Source of the DNA: Pirellulaceae bacterium
Lineage (GTDB): Bacteria > Planctomycetota > Planctomycetia > Pirellulales > Pirellulaceae
NCBI GenBank assembly: GCA_022448315.1
Contig: JAKVCA010000019.1
Coordinates: 1-64,000 of the forward strand
Direction of reading: 5' to 3'
DNA: 64,000 nucleotides
The translations under genes and the position numbers were made by a program. Positions 36,418 through 46,198 of the stretch are shown piece by piece. The notes beneath the pieces are model-generated. The model was not told the DNA's origin and did not search any database. It saw nothing but the letters and a program-made list of their open reading frames with translations. Within the stretch, counting starts at the first letter, position 1, and each line of letters opens with the position of its first letter.

Positions 36418-39216
36418 CTACTCCGACAGAGCCTTTTGAACAATTTCATTGGCTGCCGCGAGTGCTTCGGGAATCTTGGCCGGATTTTTACCCCCAGCCT
36501 GCGCCATATCTGGGCGCCCTCCGCCGCCTCCGCCGACCACCGGTGCCACCGCCTTGACAATGTCACCCGCTTTGATCTTGGACACCACATCCTTCGAAAC
36601 ACCACATACCAGTAAGCATCGGTCGCCATCGGCTCCGGCAAGGAGGACGATCGAACCGGTCGTCTGTTGTCGCACCTGATCGATCAACTGCCTCATCAGG
36701 TTGGCGTTCCCGACTGGAACCTGACTTAAAATCACGGTCACGCCGCTAAGGTCCAGGGCAGCAGCCAAGAGCGAGTCAGCCGTCACCGTTTCGGCCTTAG
36801 CGAGTGTCGCCACTTCGGCCTCCAAGTTGTCTTTTTCCTCTTGAAGGCCCACCACACGCTCCGACACCTCGAACAGCGGGGCGTTCAGTAGACGGGCGGT
36901 TTCACGCAACGAGGCGCGCGTGGAAGGGTAATCCCCCGCCGTGGCAGCTGCGAGCGTTTTCTCGTTTTTGTCGACGATTTCGGCCACTTGGCCACTGGCC
37001 AGCTGTTTTCGCAGTTCCCGAACGCGCGCCATTAACTTCTTGATCCCTGTGGGCAATTCTGCGACTGAAACTTCCAACTTTGCTGCTACCTGCTGGGCCG
37101 CCTCAGAGACCTGCTGCTTGTGTTCCTTGGCCTTGTCCCCTGTGAGCGCGATAATTCTGCGAGTTCCTGCTGAAACCGCTTCTTCAGCAACAATCTCAAA
37201 GGCGCCTACCTCATCGGTATTGGACAGGTGGGTACCTCCACATAACTCCTTGCTGAACTCGCCCATCGAAACCATGCGAACCACATCCGGATACTTCTCG
37301 CCAAAGAGCATCATGGCGCCCCGCGAACGGGCTTCATCGATCGCCAAATAGTCCCACTGAATCGGAGCACTTTCTGCAATGCGTTGGATTACATCGCTCT
37401 CGATTTTTTCTAACGTCTCAAACTCCACGTTGGATCGATTCTTGAAATCGAATCGCAACTGGTCTTCTTCAACTTTGGAGCCCCTCTGCTGAGCATGCTC
37501 ACCGAGGTTGGTTTGCAAAGCATGATGCAGAATGTGTGTTGCCGAGTGGGCTCGACAAATTCCCTGTCGCCTGTTTTCTGCGACCTCAGCCCGGACCTGT
37601 TCACCCACCCGCAGGGTACCCTGTTTAAGCACGCCGTAGTGCAGCAGAAGATCACCGTCCTTCTGAGTATCAACAACGGAAAAGACCATGCCGTCGGCGA
37701 GCAGTTTGCCCGCATCCCCCACCTGCCCGCCAGATTCTCCGTAGAAGGGTGACCGATCAAGAATCACAACGACCGAGTCTTCCGTCTCTGAATTCTTGAA
37801 TTCCTCGAACGATTTGTCACCGTAAACGATTCCCCGAACACAGACCTGAGAGTTTTCCTCGTCGTATCCAACGAATTCAGTGCGCTGAATCGCCGACTTG
37901 ATCGACTCGATAGCACCGGTCTTGAACAGCTCTCCACGTCCTCCGCCTGAAACCTGACCGTGCTGCTCCATGGCCGTGCGATAACCATCCCAGTCGAAGG
38001 TGAACTTTCGCTCGTTGGCAAGCTGCTGGAACAGCTCTGGTGGGACCCCGTAGGTCGTATACAGATCCGCAGCTTCGTTTCCGCTAACCATCATTCGTTG
38101 TCCGGACTCCATATCGTTGAAGACGCGTTCAATCCGAGCGACCCCTTCATCGATGGTTCCCAAAAAGGTTTTTTCTTCTTCCCGAATTTCCTCCTCCACG
38201 CGGCGTTGCGTGCTCGGAAGGTCAGGGTAGGGGGCCTTCATCTGTTCGATGACCGCTCCAACAAGCTGGTAGAGAAAGGGTTCGGTCAACCCCATCTGAT
38301 GACCATCGAGAATGGCTCGTCTCAGAAGTCTGCGAATCACGTAGCTCTGTTTCTTCGTTCCCGGCTCAACATCTTCATGGATCGCAAAGGTACAAGCACG
38401 GACGTGATCGGTAATTCTTCGCAACCGCCGCCCATCATCGCTGTCCGGTTCGTACTTGCGACCGCAGATCTCCGCCGCCGCCTCGACAACGGGCTGAAGA
38501 ATATCGATGTGAAAATTGGTGTCGACCCCTTGGAGGACACTGGCGATGCGTTCCAATCCCATACCCGTATCGATATTCTTGCTTGGCAACGGACGCAGAT
38601 TGTCAGGGGGATCCCCCACGCGATTAAATTGCGTGAAGACAAGATTCCATATCTCGACTTCACTCCCTTTTTCATCATGGTAGAAGATTTCACTGCATGG
38701 TCCACAAACCCCATCGGGTCCCTGCGAAGGAGCGCCCGCGGGCCAGAAGTTGTCGTCTTCCCCCATACGGACGACACGTTTTTGTGGTAGCCCGATATCC
38801 TTCACCCAGATCTCTGAAGCTTCGTCATCATCCAGATAGACGCTTACGGTCAGACGATTCGGATCGATCGACAGCCACTCTTTGGAGGTCAGGAACTCCC
38901 ACGCCCAGTGAATCGCTTCTCTCTTGAAATAATCACCAAAACTGAAGTTCCCGAGCATTTCGAAGAACGTGTGGTGGTAAGCCGTCCTCCCAACGTTATC
39001 AATATCTCCTGTCCTCAAACATTTTTGACTTGTCGTGGCGCGTGTGAAATCGAGTTTAACTTTGCCCAGAAAGTGGTCCTTGAACTGATTCATCCCTGCC
39101 GGAGTAAACAGCACTGACGGATCCCCATGAGGCACAAGAACATCACTCGGTTGACGCGTGTGTCCTTTTGATTCAAAAAACGTCAGGTACTTTTCGCGTA
39201 ACTCATCCGTCTTCAT
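36418..39216 (-). CDS. alaS: Alanyl-tRNA synthetase
   Basis: A 932-residue class II synthetase charging tRNA-Ala. Order: catalytic core from the N-terminus (YLTFFESKGHTRQPSDVLVP, VLFTPAGMNQFKDHFLG), tRNA-recognition region, editing domain with zinc residues AHSATHILHHALQTNLG (H-x3-H) and KELCGGTHLSNTDEVG (C-x3-H), and a C-terminal DHHA1 domain ending in VVGGGGGGRPDMAQAGGKNP. All elements are intact and length is slightly above the usual 875-900. A lone housekeeping gene with no obvious partner. Confidence 0.97.
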   Translation of the reverse strand: MKTDELREKYLTFFESKGHTRQPSDVLVPHGDPSVLFTPAGMNQFKDHFLGKVKLDFTRATTSQKCLRTGDIDNVGRTAYHHTFFEMLGNFSFGDYFKREAIHWAWEFLTSKEWLSIDPNRLTVSVYLDDDEASEIWVKDIGLPQKRVVRMGEDDNFWPAGAPSQGPDGVCGPCSEIFYHDEKGSEVEIWNLVFTQFNRVGDPPDNLRPLPSKNIDTGMGLERIASVLQGVDTNFHIDILQPVVEAAAEICGRKYEPDSDDGRRLRRITDHVRACTFAIHEDVEPGTKKQSYVIRRLLRRAILDGHQMGLTEPFLYQLVGAVIEQMKAPYPDLPSTQRRVEEEIREEEKTFLGTIDEGVARIERVFNDMESGQRMMVSGNEAADLYTTYGVPPELFQQLANERKFTFDWDGYRTAMEQHGQVSGGGRGELFKTGAIESIKSAIQRTEFVGYDEENSQVCVRGIVYGDKSFEEFKNSETEDSVVVILDRSPFYGESGGQVGDAGKLLADGMVFSVVDTQKDGDLLLHYGVLKQGTLRVGEQVRAEVAENRRQGICRAHSATHILHHALQTNLGEHAQQRGSKVEEDQLRFDFKNRSNVEFETLEKIESDVIQRIAESAPIQWDYLAIDEARSRGAMMLFGEKYPDVVRMVSMGEFSKELCGGTHLSNTDEVGAFEIVAEEAVSAGTRRIIALTGDKAKEHKQQVSEAAQQVAAKLEVSVAELPTGIKKLMARVRELRKQLASGQVAEIVDKNEKTLAAATAGDYPSTRASLRETARLLNAPLFEVSERVVGLQEEKDNLEAEVATLAKAETVTADSLLAAALDLSGVTVILSQVPVGNANLMRQLIDQVRQQTTGSIVLLAGADGDRCLLVCGVSKDVVSKIKAGDIVKAVAPVVGGGGGGRPDMAQAGGKNPAKIPEALAAANEIVQKALSE

Positions 39217-39671
39217 GGTTCGATTTACCTTGCCCTTCTTCGAAGGCCTCTAATCCGAAATTTTCATCTGGCTCGCGTCCTCAAGAGGGGAGCTCTCCCT
39301 GAAACTCAACATCCGCCCCACTAGATCTTGGGCCGATTCTCCTGTCATCCGTGAGTGCGATTTTGCCAATTTCTGAAAGCGATAACTTTGTGGTCTTGAT
39401 GTTTTTCCATGGCAGATCTCCGCTGGAGGATCGCCGACGTCATACCATGTCCTTTTTTGCGCAACATGGCAAGACGTCCAAGATGAGTTGATTTTACCGG
39501 AGAGTGCAACGTGGCAAATACCGGGTTGCAGTAGATAAGAGCGGCTCAATGGGGTTCTTTTCACCGCCCCCTAGACCATCCCTCTCGGCTTCATCGCCGT
39601 GCCGCGTGTGATTCGTTAGCACACTCCTCTAAACGGGCCAAGGCAAACGGCGGCCAAACTCAAAGGTTTGG
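39217..39671. other. Intergenic stretch of 455 bp
   Basis: Between alaS and the PDZ protein gene, same strand. A 104-codon minus-strand frame crosses it but lacks any protein-like pattern. No riboswitch or T-box is recognised. Confidence 0.5.
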
Positions 39672-41111
39672 TTACTTTTCCGAAGCGACAATCTTCGGAA
39701 AACGAAGAATTCTTGACGACTGATTGGGACCACTATTCACTTTGAGTTCGATCGAATCAGCCGCCCTTTCCCAAGTCGCTGCAAATTCGTCTGGGAAACG
39801 GACCGACTCGCCCCCAACTTCTGAAATAAAATCTCCTTCACGCAAGCCCGCGTCCCAAGCAGGAGAATTGGTCGCCACGCTCAGAACGACCACCGCGCCA
39901 CGAAGATCGACTTTTTGCCAGTCCTTTTCAAAACGTGGTGCGGCCGTTGCCCAATCGACCTGGATGCCCCCGAAATTGACTCCCATATGGGAGTCAATTT
40001 CAGAGGGAGGGACATAACGTTTTGCCAGTGTGACGCCGATCGTGCCCACCATGGGAGAGTCCCTTCGAACGCCACGGACGAACTCAATTTCCACGCGATT
40101 CGACGGAGCGAGCATCCCTAGCCGCCATAGCAATTCCTGAGAAGAACTGACCGGCACCTGGTTTACACGGGTAATGACGTCCCCGAACTGCAGCCCCGAA
40201 TTTTCTGCCGGAGTCCTGCGCCCCACTTCATAGACGGAGACTCCGGCCTTGACCTGTTTTCGAACCGTTTCCGAGAGTTCTCTCGGCCTCACTCCCAAAA
40301 ATCCAAATTCAGGGGTATTTCCCAAGACCAACTCGGAAACCACACGCTTCAGGTGCAGGTTCCAAAAAACCATCAGCTCTGTTTTGCTATTTTGGCTCGG
40401 CCAACGCCAGGGAAGCACCCAGCCCAAGCATTCTCCTTGAGCACCAAAAACAGGTCCTGGCTGACGGTTTGGATCGGGTTGTGGCGATTCAAGTCTTAGA
40501 AGACCCCCGTATTCGTAAATCCAACGAGGCCGATCCACTTTGTCCCCAACGGAAGCGAGTCCCCTCGGACCCGATCTCGTTTCGAAGGTGACGGTGGGTC
40601 GACTTGATGAGCTAAGCCAGGAACTCACGCCACCTGGCGACCAAACCGAGGTTCCCGGATCCAGCTTCAGAGGATCCGCAAAGACTGCGACCCGTCCCTG
40701 GGACTCTCGAGTGTTATCTGCCGGCAGCTTCAGAACCACCAGATCAGTCCAAGGGTCGTGTCCCGCCCACGATACGTTTTTGGAATGAATCCATTGTCCA
40801 TCGTCGCGAAACCACCACGCCTCGTATTCGTATTCCTGAGGCGAACCAAGCAGCTGGGAACTCCCGAGGACATGGCCTCGCTGATCCCAGAGCAGGGTCC
40901 AACAAAGCCTCTCAGGTGGAGACACCGTTGACCGAGGTTCGGTGGTCGCAACAGATCCTTTGGGTCTGCAACCTATGGCCACCAAACCGACCTCTTCCCA
41001 TTTAAGCTCCGGGGACGGTTTCTCAATCGCGATAGCGGGTCCTGACAACAACGTAATGACGAGGAGCGAGCCCCCCACTTGAGCCCAACGAACCCGTCGA
41101 CAAAACCGCAT
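39672..41111 (-). CDS. Secreted protease-like protein with two PDZ domains, probably inactive
   Basis: About 479 residues. The start is the ATG at 41111, supported by AGGGG at 41120-41124 (minus sense) with an 8-nt spacer; an upstream frame to 41189 lacks this. A signal peptide (VGGSLLVITLLSGPAIA) precedes a trypsin-like domain (residues about 40-270) and two PDZ domains (about 280-360 and 380-470; FGFLGVRPREL, ENSGLQFGDVITRVNQVP, DAGLREGDFISEVGGES). The protease resembles HtrA/DegP but its expected motifs are gone: the GNSGG serine region reads PNRQPGPVFGAQGE and the histidine region reads GHVLGSSQLLG. So it is probably a non-catalytic binding protein. A perfect 30-bp palindrome lies between the PDZ domains. 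Confidence 0.75.
   Translation of the reverse strand: MRFCRRVRWAQVGGSLLVITLLSGPAIAIEKPSPELKWEEVGLVAIGCRPKGSVATTEPRSTVSPPERLCWTLLWDQRGHVLGSSQLLGSPQEYEYEAWWFRDDGQWIHSKNVSWAGHDPWTDLVVLKLPADNTRESQGRVAVFADPLKLDPGTSVWSPGGVSSWLSSSSRPTVTFETRSGPRGLASVGDKVDRPRWIYEYGGLLRLESPQPDPNRQPGPVFGAQGECLGWVLPWRWPSQNSKTELMVFWNLHLKRVVSELVLGNTPEFGFLGVRPRELSETVRKQVKAGVSVYEVGRRTPAENSGLQFGDVITRVNQVPVSSSQELLWRLGMLAPSNRVEIEFVRGVRRDSPMVGTIGVTLAKRYVPPSEIDSHMGVNFGGIQVDWATAAPRFEKDWQKVDLRGAVVVLSVATNSPAWDAGLREGDFISEVGGESVRFPDEFAATWERAADSIELKVNSGPNQSSRILRFPKIVASEK
39972..40001. repeat. Perfect 30-bp palindrome within a coding region
   Basis: GAAATTGACTCCCAT followed directly by its own reverse complement ATGGGAGTCAATTTC, with no loop. 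It lies in the linker between the two PDZ domains and encodes EIDSHMGVNF. Both strands read the same peptide. Confidence 0.98.
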
Positions 41112-41119
41112 TGTTCGTT

Positions 41120-41124
41120 CCCCT
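41120..41124 (-). promoter_or_regulatory. Ribosome binding site deciding the start of the PDZ protein
   Basis: AGGGG on the minus strand, 8 nt before the ATG at 41111. It supports this start over upstream in-frame codons. Confidence 0.65.
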
Positions 41125-41320
41125 GATCGGGTCATGCATATCCTTAAGAGGATTGGAGCATCCGAAGTACCCAAGATGCCCAGATGCATTCCACACGCAG
41201 CTTACTAAACGTGAAGTGAAATAGGATTGCCGTCATCCTATACACGCCGAGTTGTTCCAGATTGGAATGCGGATCATCCTCGACCCTCGATTCCCAAATC
41301 CTTTGCGAACGTTTTATCGA

Positions 41321-42442
41321 CTATGGCTTGCTCGCTTCAGCTTCGGCCGCTTCATCCATATCGATGTAACCACCCGCCCTCAGAATCTTCTGGCGAATCT
41401 CTTCAGCGACCTCAGGATTTTCAATCAGGTTGTTCCGTGCCCGTTCCTTTCCCTGACCGAGATGCTGATCGTTGTATTTGAACCATGATCCGCTCTTCTG
41501 GACAATCTTGTGGGCCACACCCAAATCGAGCAGATCGCCCTCATAGCTGATGCCATTCGTATGCATCATGTCAAATTCAGCAATTCGAAATGGTGGAGCG
41601 ACCTTGTTCTTGACGATCTTCGTCCTTACCCTCTGACCAACCACCTCTTCACCATCTTTCAGCTGGCCAATGCGTCGAACATCGATTCGGCAGGAGCTGT
41701 AAAACTTCAACGCGCGGCCGCCCGGCGTCGTCTCAGGACTGCCGAACATGACGCCAATTTTTTCCCGGATCTGGTTGATGAAAATTGCACAAGTCTTGCT
41801 TCGATTGATCGCCCCGGTCAGCTTCCGCATCGACTGACTCATCAATCGCGCCTGCAAACCGACGTGAGAATCACCGATCTCACCCTCCAACTCCTGCTTG
41901 GGGACCAACGCTGCAACCGAATCGACAATCACCACATCCACGGAGTTGGATTTGATCAGCATCTCAGTGATCTGCATCGCTTCTTCGCCACTTGTGGGCT
42001 GGCTAACGAGCAGCGTATCCAGTTGCACGCCCAACTTTTTTGCCCACGTTGGATCAAACGCGTGCTCCGCATCGATGAAAGCGGCCACTCCCCCATTTTT
42101 CTGGGCCTCAGCGATCACATGCAACGCCAGTGTCGTCTTGCCACTCGATTCTGGACCGTAAATTTCGACAATTCGACCTTGGGGAAGTCCTTGCCCCCCC
42201 AACGCTATATCCAACGAAAGACTTCCCGTCGAAATGCCAGCAATCTTATTTCGAGGATCATCCCCAAGGGGCATGATCGAGCCGTCACCGAACAGTTTCT
42301 CAATCTGCTGGACGGCATTTTTCAGATTTTCATTCCCCTTCAAAATTGCATCCATCGCGGAATCCGCTTTTCCGCCAGACTTCTTTGTCTTCTCAGTGCG
42401 ATTCTTTTTGGCCATGGTCGGGTTCACTACTTTTGTCACCAT
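41321..42442 (-). CDS. recA: RecA recombinase
   Basis: A 373-residue protein (364 if the ATG at 42415 is used). AAGGA lies 10 nt before the ATG at 42442. It catalyses strand exchange and activates the SOS response. Landmarks: Walker [15 protein letters not shown], Walker [18 protein letters not shown]-like [14 protein letters not shown], and the DNA-binding loop L1 [17 protein letters not shown]. The N-terminus has a basic Lys-rich extension ([15 protein letters not shown]). No LexA-type box was recognised upstream. A 361-codon frame on the opposite strand is a shadow. Confidence 0.98.
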   Translation of the reverse strand: MVTKVVNPTMAKKNRTEKTKKSGGKADSAMDAILKGNENLKNAVQQIEKLFGDGSIMPLGDDPRNKIAGISTGSLSLDIALGGQGLPQGRIVEIYGPESSGKTTLALHVIAEAQKNGGVAAFIDAEHAFDPTWAKKLGVQLDTLLVSQPTSGEEAMQITEMLIKSNSVDVVIVDSVAALVPKQELEGEIGDSHVGLQARLMSQSMRKLTGAINRSKTCAIFINQIREKIGVMFGSPETTPGGRALKFYSSCRIDVRRIGQLKDGEEVVGQRVRTKIVKNKVAPPFRIAEFDMMHTNGISYEGDLLDLGVAHKIVQKSGSWFKYNDQHLGQGKERARNNLIENPEVAEEIRQKILRAGGYIDMDEAAEAEASKP

Positions 42443-42938
42443 GTGATTTCAATCCTTTCGCCTTCTACCCACGCGAACAAAGCTCCCAAAAATCATCAGC
42501 AGATGATCAAGCGAACCCATCGCGTGCAAGTTGATTCCATTCAGCCGCCCAAATTCGGAACCATCATCGACTCCGATAAATTAGTGGACAGATGAATACT
42601 ATATGAATTTCGTGCCCCTGCAGCAAGAGGGCCTTCACCAGAGCACCGTGCCCGTCTGATTGGGTTATCGCAACGCCGCTTGACACCTTCGGTCCGCGCC
42701 TCGTCTCAAATATAAAAAACTTTCGGCCGCGTGGATCGAAGTCGCGTCAGCAGGCTCACCACTGCCCCAGTTTAGGTACCGAGTTCCGCCCCCGGGCGAT
42801 CACAAAAAAACGCAGGTGCATGGTCATCAACCACACTCCTGCGTGAATTTCATCTCGGCCGGGCTTTGTCAGGACTGCCGCGCGCGACTCATGCCGCTGC
42901 TCGATAAAAAAGCTTGAATTGAAACGAGAAGCGCTGAC
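42443..42938. other. Intergenic stretch between recA and the ferredoxin gene
   Basis: It contains the terminator at 42804-42844 but no gene. I saw no SOS-box-like inverted repeat in front of recA. Confidence 0.55.
42804..42844 (-). terminator. Rho-independent terminator downstream of the ferredoxin gene
   Basis: On the minus strand ACGCAGG pairs with CCTGCGT around a 21-nt loop and is followed by T7 (42804-42810). It is about 95 bp after the ferredoxin stop. Confidence 0.75.
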
Positions 42939-43301
42939 TCAGCCCCGGTCCACCCATTCGACGGGCGCCGGTTCAATTTCATCGGCGACCGCACCTCCAG
43001 CATCCGACCTTCCACTCCCTTCAAGCCGACTGACAACTCGAACTGTCATGTCGCGATCACAGAGCATTTGACAACTGAGCCTGATGCCCTCCAACCCACG
43101 TTCCGAAAGCACGGTTGCCTCCGCTTTGGTCATCTTGTCCGGCTCGCCTTCAACCATTTCCACTTTACATGTCGTGCAACGTCCCTTTCCTCCACAGGCA
43201 TGCAATTGATCCACGCCCGCATCCTCGACCAGCGCTCGAACCAGTCGCTTGCTTTCTGCGACATCAAAACTCTCACCACCTTCGATCGTCAACTTGGCCA
43301 T
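42939..43301 (-). CDS. [2Fe-2S] ferredoxin
   Basis: About 120 residues from the ATG at 43301, preceded by AGGA at a suitable distance (GAGGAAGAGCCG). The domain matches plant-type or adrenodoxin-like 2Fe-2S ferredoxins: the ligands are in HACGGKGRCTTCKVE (C-x5-C-x2-C) with a fourth cysteine in GIRLSCQMLCDRD. The C-terminal 30 residues are acidic and ungrouped. It carries electrons, partner unknown. rpoN lies upstream on the same strand, about 430 bp away. Confidence 0.9.
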   Translation of the reverse strand: MAKLTIEGGESFDVAESKRLVRALVEDAGVDQLHACGGKGRCTTCKVEMVEGEPDKMTKAEATVLSERGLEGIRLSCQMLCDRDMTVRVVSRLEGSGRSDAGGAVADEIEPAPVEWVDRG

Positions 43302-43734
43302 CGGCTCTTCCTCAATCTCTTTTCGGCGTAAGCTTCTACAAAACTCACGCCAGACCTTGTTGTCCTTATAAGTCACCCGAAATTTTCCCGGAATGATGCT
43401 CGCCCTGCTTAAATCTCGCTCATTGGTCGAAGGGACGAACCTCCTTCAGAATAAGGCAACCGCGATGGAACAACAACAAGCCCCATTTAGATCTCCGGTC
43501 GATCGCCGAACTCCGAAAACAGGTGAAGCATGCTACGGCGATTTCCGCCCAAACCCACCATGCAGCGAAGTTCCGCAGCAGAAATAACGAGAGGGCCATT
43601 TCCTTGCGTACGTGCAGTTCATCAGATGCTTCAGCCAACTCGCTGGATACTTGACGCTGCGTTTTAAGAAGCATGAAAAACGTCAAATAAAACTTTGCCC
43701 ATTCATTGACGGGCGACTCACCACTTGAGATGGA
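43302..43734. other. Intergenic stretch of about 430 bp
   Basis: Between rpoN and the ferredoxin gene, same strand. An 88-codon frame (43420-43686) with a hydrophobic centre is present but has no recognisable start signal or family. Confidence 0.45.
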
Positions 43735-45222
43735 TCAAGACAGCTTCTTGCTCCAGTCCCGCCTTTGCCGACTGCTGGGAATCCCCATCCGCTGTCGATA
43801 TTTTGTGATGGTTCGCCGAGCCACGTTGAGCCCCTGCGCCTTGAGACGCTTGACCAATTCGTCATCGCTGTACGGACGCACCTTGTCCTCTTGATCGATC
43901 AATTCCTGAAGCTTGATGCGGATCTTATCCCACGCGACATCTTCGCCTTCATCGGTCTGGGTACCGCCGACGAAAAACCTCCGCAGCGGCAAAATCCCCC
44001 GCGGAGTCTGGATCCATTTGTCGTCCACGGCTCGGCTCACCGTCGTCACATGAACCCCAACTTTATCAGCAATCTGCTGCATTTTTAATGGTTCAATGAA
44101 CTCGGGCCCCAATTCCAGGAATTGGGTTTGGTGATCGACGATTGCTTGAGAAACTTTGGTTAATGTGCTTCGCCTCTGCTCGATACTCTCAATCAACCAC
44201 TGCGCGGCCGTCACCTTCCGTTTGATGTAATCTTTCTCTTCCGCCGTCGCCTGTCCATTCTGCAAGCGTTCGCGGTAATACTGGCTGATATAAAGCCCGC
44301 GACTTCCATTATCTTCAAGTCGGACCGTGTATTTGCCCTGCTCATCACGATCCACAAAAACGTCCGGCGTAATCGTGGGCACGAACCTCTCGATAAACTC
44401 GGCAGCGGGCTTTGGATTCAGTTTCTTCATCTGCAACAATGCCGACTGAATGGTTTCAATCGAGAAACCGGTGGCCTTTTGAATCGCAGGCATCCGGTTG
44501 TGGTGCAGATTGTCGAGATGAGACTGAACCAGTGTCCGCATTTCATCCGCGTAGGGCATTTCATCTTTGATCTGCAACAGGAGACACTCGGTCAGGTCTC
44601 GTGCCGCCACCCCAGGTGGATCAAGCGCCTGAATCACGGCCAAAGCCGATTCAGCGATTTCCATTTCTTCCTGCCCCGAAGCCGGAGGCAGCAGGTCGGC
44701 CAAAGCCAATCGCAGGTAGCCACCATCTTCTGCGGAAAGACTGGAGATTACTCGCTCGCACATTTTCAGCATTTCAGGCGTCAGATCCATTTCGCCAAGC
44801 TGATGCCTCAAGTGCTCCTGAAGAGACTCCGGGCGATCAACGATATTGGCCATTTGATCGTGCTGCCGTTCTCCGCTTTCGGCAATTCGATTGGACGATG
44901 GCTTCGAGTAATCCTCGTAGGTCTCTGGACTCGGCTGATTCAATAGCCGCTCAAAATCATCCGTATTGTTTTTGTCGTTGTCGACAATAAGTTCTTTTTG
45001 GTCGACATCGGGCTTATCCAAGTCCTGATGCTCAACCGGATCCTCGGGAAGGGTGGGGTCGCTCTCGTTCAGTTCCAGCATCGGATTTTCGGCCAACGCT
45101 TGCTCGATATGCTCCTGCAATTCGATCGCAGGCATCTGCAAAATCTCCATTGACTGGATCATTCGCGGAGCGAGGGTTTGAACCTGCTTCTGCTGCAGGT
45201 GTTGGCCGAAAGAAAGTCTCAT
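43735..45222 (-). CDS. rpoN: RNA polymerase sigma-54 factor
   Basis: A 495-residue sigma-54. Region I is intact at the N-terminus (LSFGQHLQQKQVQTLAPRMI and LQMPAIELQEHIEQAL), needed for activator response. The core-binding domain spans about 130-320. The helix-turn-helix MQQIADKVGVHVTTVSRAVD lies near 380-400, and the RpoN box ARRTITKYRQRMGIPSSRQR is at the C-terminus. All expected parts are present. Sigma-54 promoters need AAA+ activators; none is encoded in this window. The recR gene is about 210 bp upstream, on the same strand. Confidence 0.97.
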   Translation of the reverse strand: MRLSFGQHLQQKQVQTLAPRMIQSMEILQMPAIELQEHIEQALAENPMLELNESDPTLPEDPVEHQDLDKPDVDQKELIVDNDKNNTDDFERLLNQPSPETYEDYSKPSSNRIAESGERQHDQMANIVDRPESLQEHLRHQLGEMDLTPEMLKMCERVISSLSAEDGGYLRLALADLLPPASGQEEMEIAESALAVIQALDPPGVAARDLTECLLLQIKDEMPYADEMRTLVQSHLDNLHHNRMPAIQKATGFSIETIQSALLQMKKLNPKPAAEFIERFVPTITPDVFVDRDEQGKYTVRLEDNGSRGLYISQYYRERLQNGQATAEEKDYIKRKVTAAQWLIESIEQRRSTLTKVSQAIVDHQTQFLELGPEFIEPLKMQQIADKVGVHVTTVSRAVDDKWIQTPRGILPLRRFFVGGTQTDEGEDVAWDKIRIKLQELIDQEDKVRPYSDDELVKRLKAQGLNVARRTITKYRQRMGIPSSRQRRDWSKKLS

Positions 45223-45430
45223 CTAGAGGCAATTTCCACTAAAAAAGCTGAAAAGCGAGTCACGCCGGCTCCCTCTCTGAAGGTCAGGCCCACGTGGAGG
45301 GTATCTATTTCATTCGTTTACGCGATTAAAGGTAGCACTTGGGTTGCTGCCAAGCGTTGTCTTTCCATAAGACTTACCCAGTTTTTGCCGGCAGGACGAT
45401 ACCGTTTTCACGAGACGCGGCTCTCGCCCC

Positions 45431-46030
45431 TTAAAATCGTTGCCGTCCGGTCATCGCATCCGCCAAAATTTCCTTGTTGGTGTACTCCAACACGCTACCT
45501 GCTGTTACACCGCGAGCCAGACGCGTCACCTCAACATCATATTCGGACAGGACATTGGAGATGTACAGCGAAGTCCCATCCCCTTCGGTTGTGGGGTTTG
45601 TTGCCAAAATGACCTCCGTAAACTCCCCTTCGTGCACCCGCTGCACCAAAGATTCGATGGTCAACTGATCGGGACCAACACCCTCGAGCGGGGCAATTCG
45701 ACCCAAGAGGACATGATAGAGCCCGCGGTAGACACCTGATTGCTCCAACGCCATGAGGTCTCTGGGCTGCTCGACGACGCAAAGTCGGTTCGCTTCACGC
45801 CTGGGATCCAGACAGATCTCGCACAGTTCACCCTCCGCAAGGTGAAAACAGGTCTTGCAGTAACGAACGTTTTCTCGAACCCCTCGGATCGCGTCGGCCA
45901 GCGCAACGGCTTCTTCCTTGGGGACACGAAGCAAGTGGTAAGTCAATCGCTCAGCCGACTTTCGACCGATGCCCGGTAATTTGGAGAGTTCTTCGATCAC
46001 CTTGGTGACCGACTCAGTAAGTTGCGCCAT
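45431..46030 (-). CDS. recR: Recombination protein RecR
   Basis: A 199-residue protein that works with RecF/RecO to load RecA on gapped DNA. Helix-hairpin-helix LPGIGRKSAERLTYHLL near residues 17-33, a zinc finger CKTCFHLAEGELCEIC (near 58-73), and a Toprim domain (LCVVEQPRDLMALEQSG). The C-terminal part is typical (VEVTRLARGVTAGSVLEYT). It lies in the conserved order dnaX-ybaB-recR. Confidence 0.96.
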   Translation of the reverse strand: MAQLTESVTKVIEELSKLPGIGRKSAERLTYHLLRVPKEEAVALADAIRGVRENVRYCKTCFHLAEGELCEICLDPRREANRLCVVEQPRDLMALEQSGVYRGLYHVLLGRIAPLEGVGPDQLTIESLVQRVHEGEFTEVILATNPTTEGDGTSLYISNVLSEYDVEVTRLARGVTAGSVLEYTNKEILADAMTGRQRF

Positions 46031-46198
46031 TCCTTGGACCTTCGTCTCTGTTCCGGTGTTCGTGTGACCTTGCCTCAGTCATCTTGGGCCGCCCAATTCA
46101 CTTTGGAACACGGGACGATCAAGCAAAACGAAAGCGTAGAGGCCCTCTTCCTTGACTTTCTGTCGTGACTGTCTTTGCAGACGCCCAAATCATTTCTC

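Noticed and set aside
37960-38790. 276-codon open frame opposite alaS
   Set aside because: Antisense to a conserved catalytic gene, no start signal and no protein-like pattern.
39250-39564. 104-codon minus-strand frame upstream of alaS
   Set aside because: No ribosome binding site, signal peptide or recognisable motif; composition looks random.
41510-42595. 361-codon open frame opposite recA
   Set aside because: It lies antisense over the intact recA gene and its protein has the composition of a shadow frame, with no family match I can see.
42416-42600. SOS (LexA) box upstream of recA
   Set aside because: No inverted repeat of a known LexA type was found; the planctomycete site may differ.
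43420-43686. 88-codon frame with a hydrophobic centre between rpoN and the ferredoxin gene
   Set aside because: A single short hydrophobic stretch and no clear start; not enough to call a gene.
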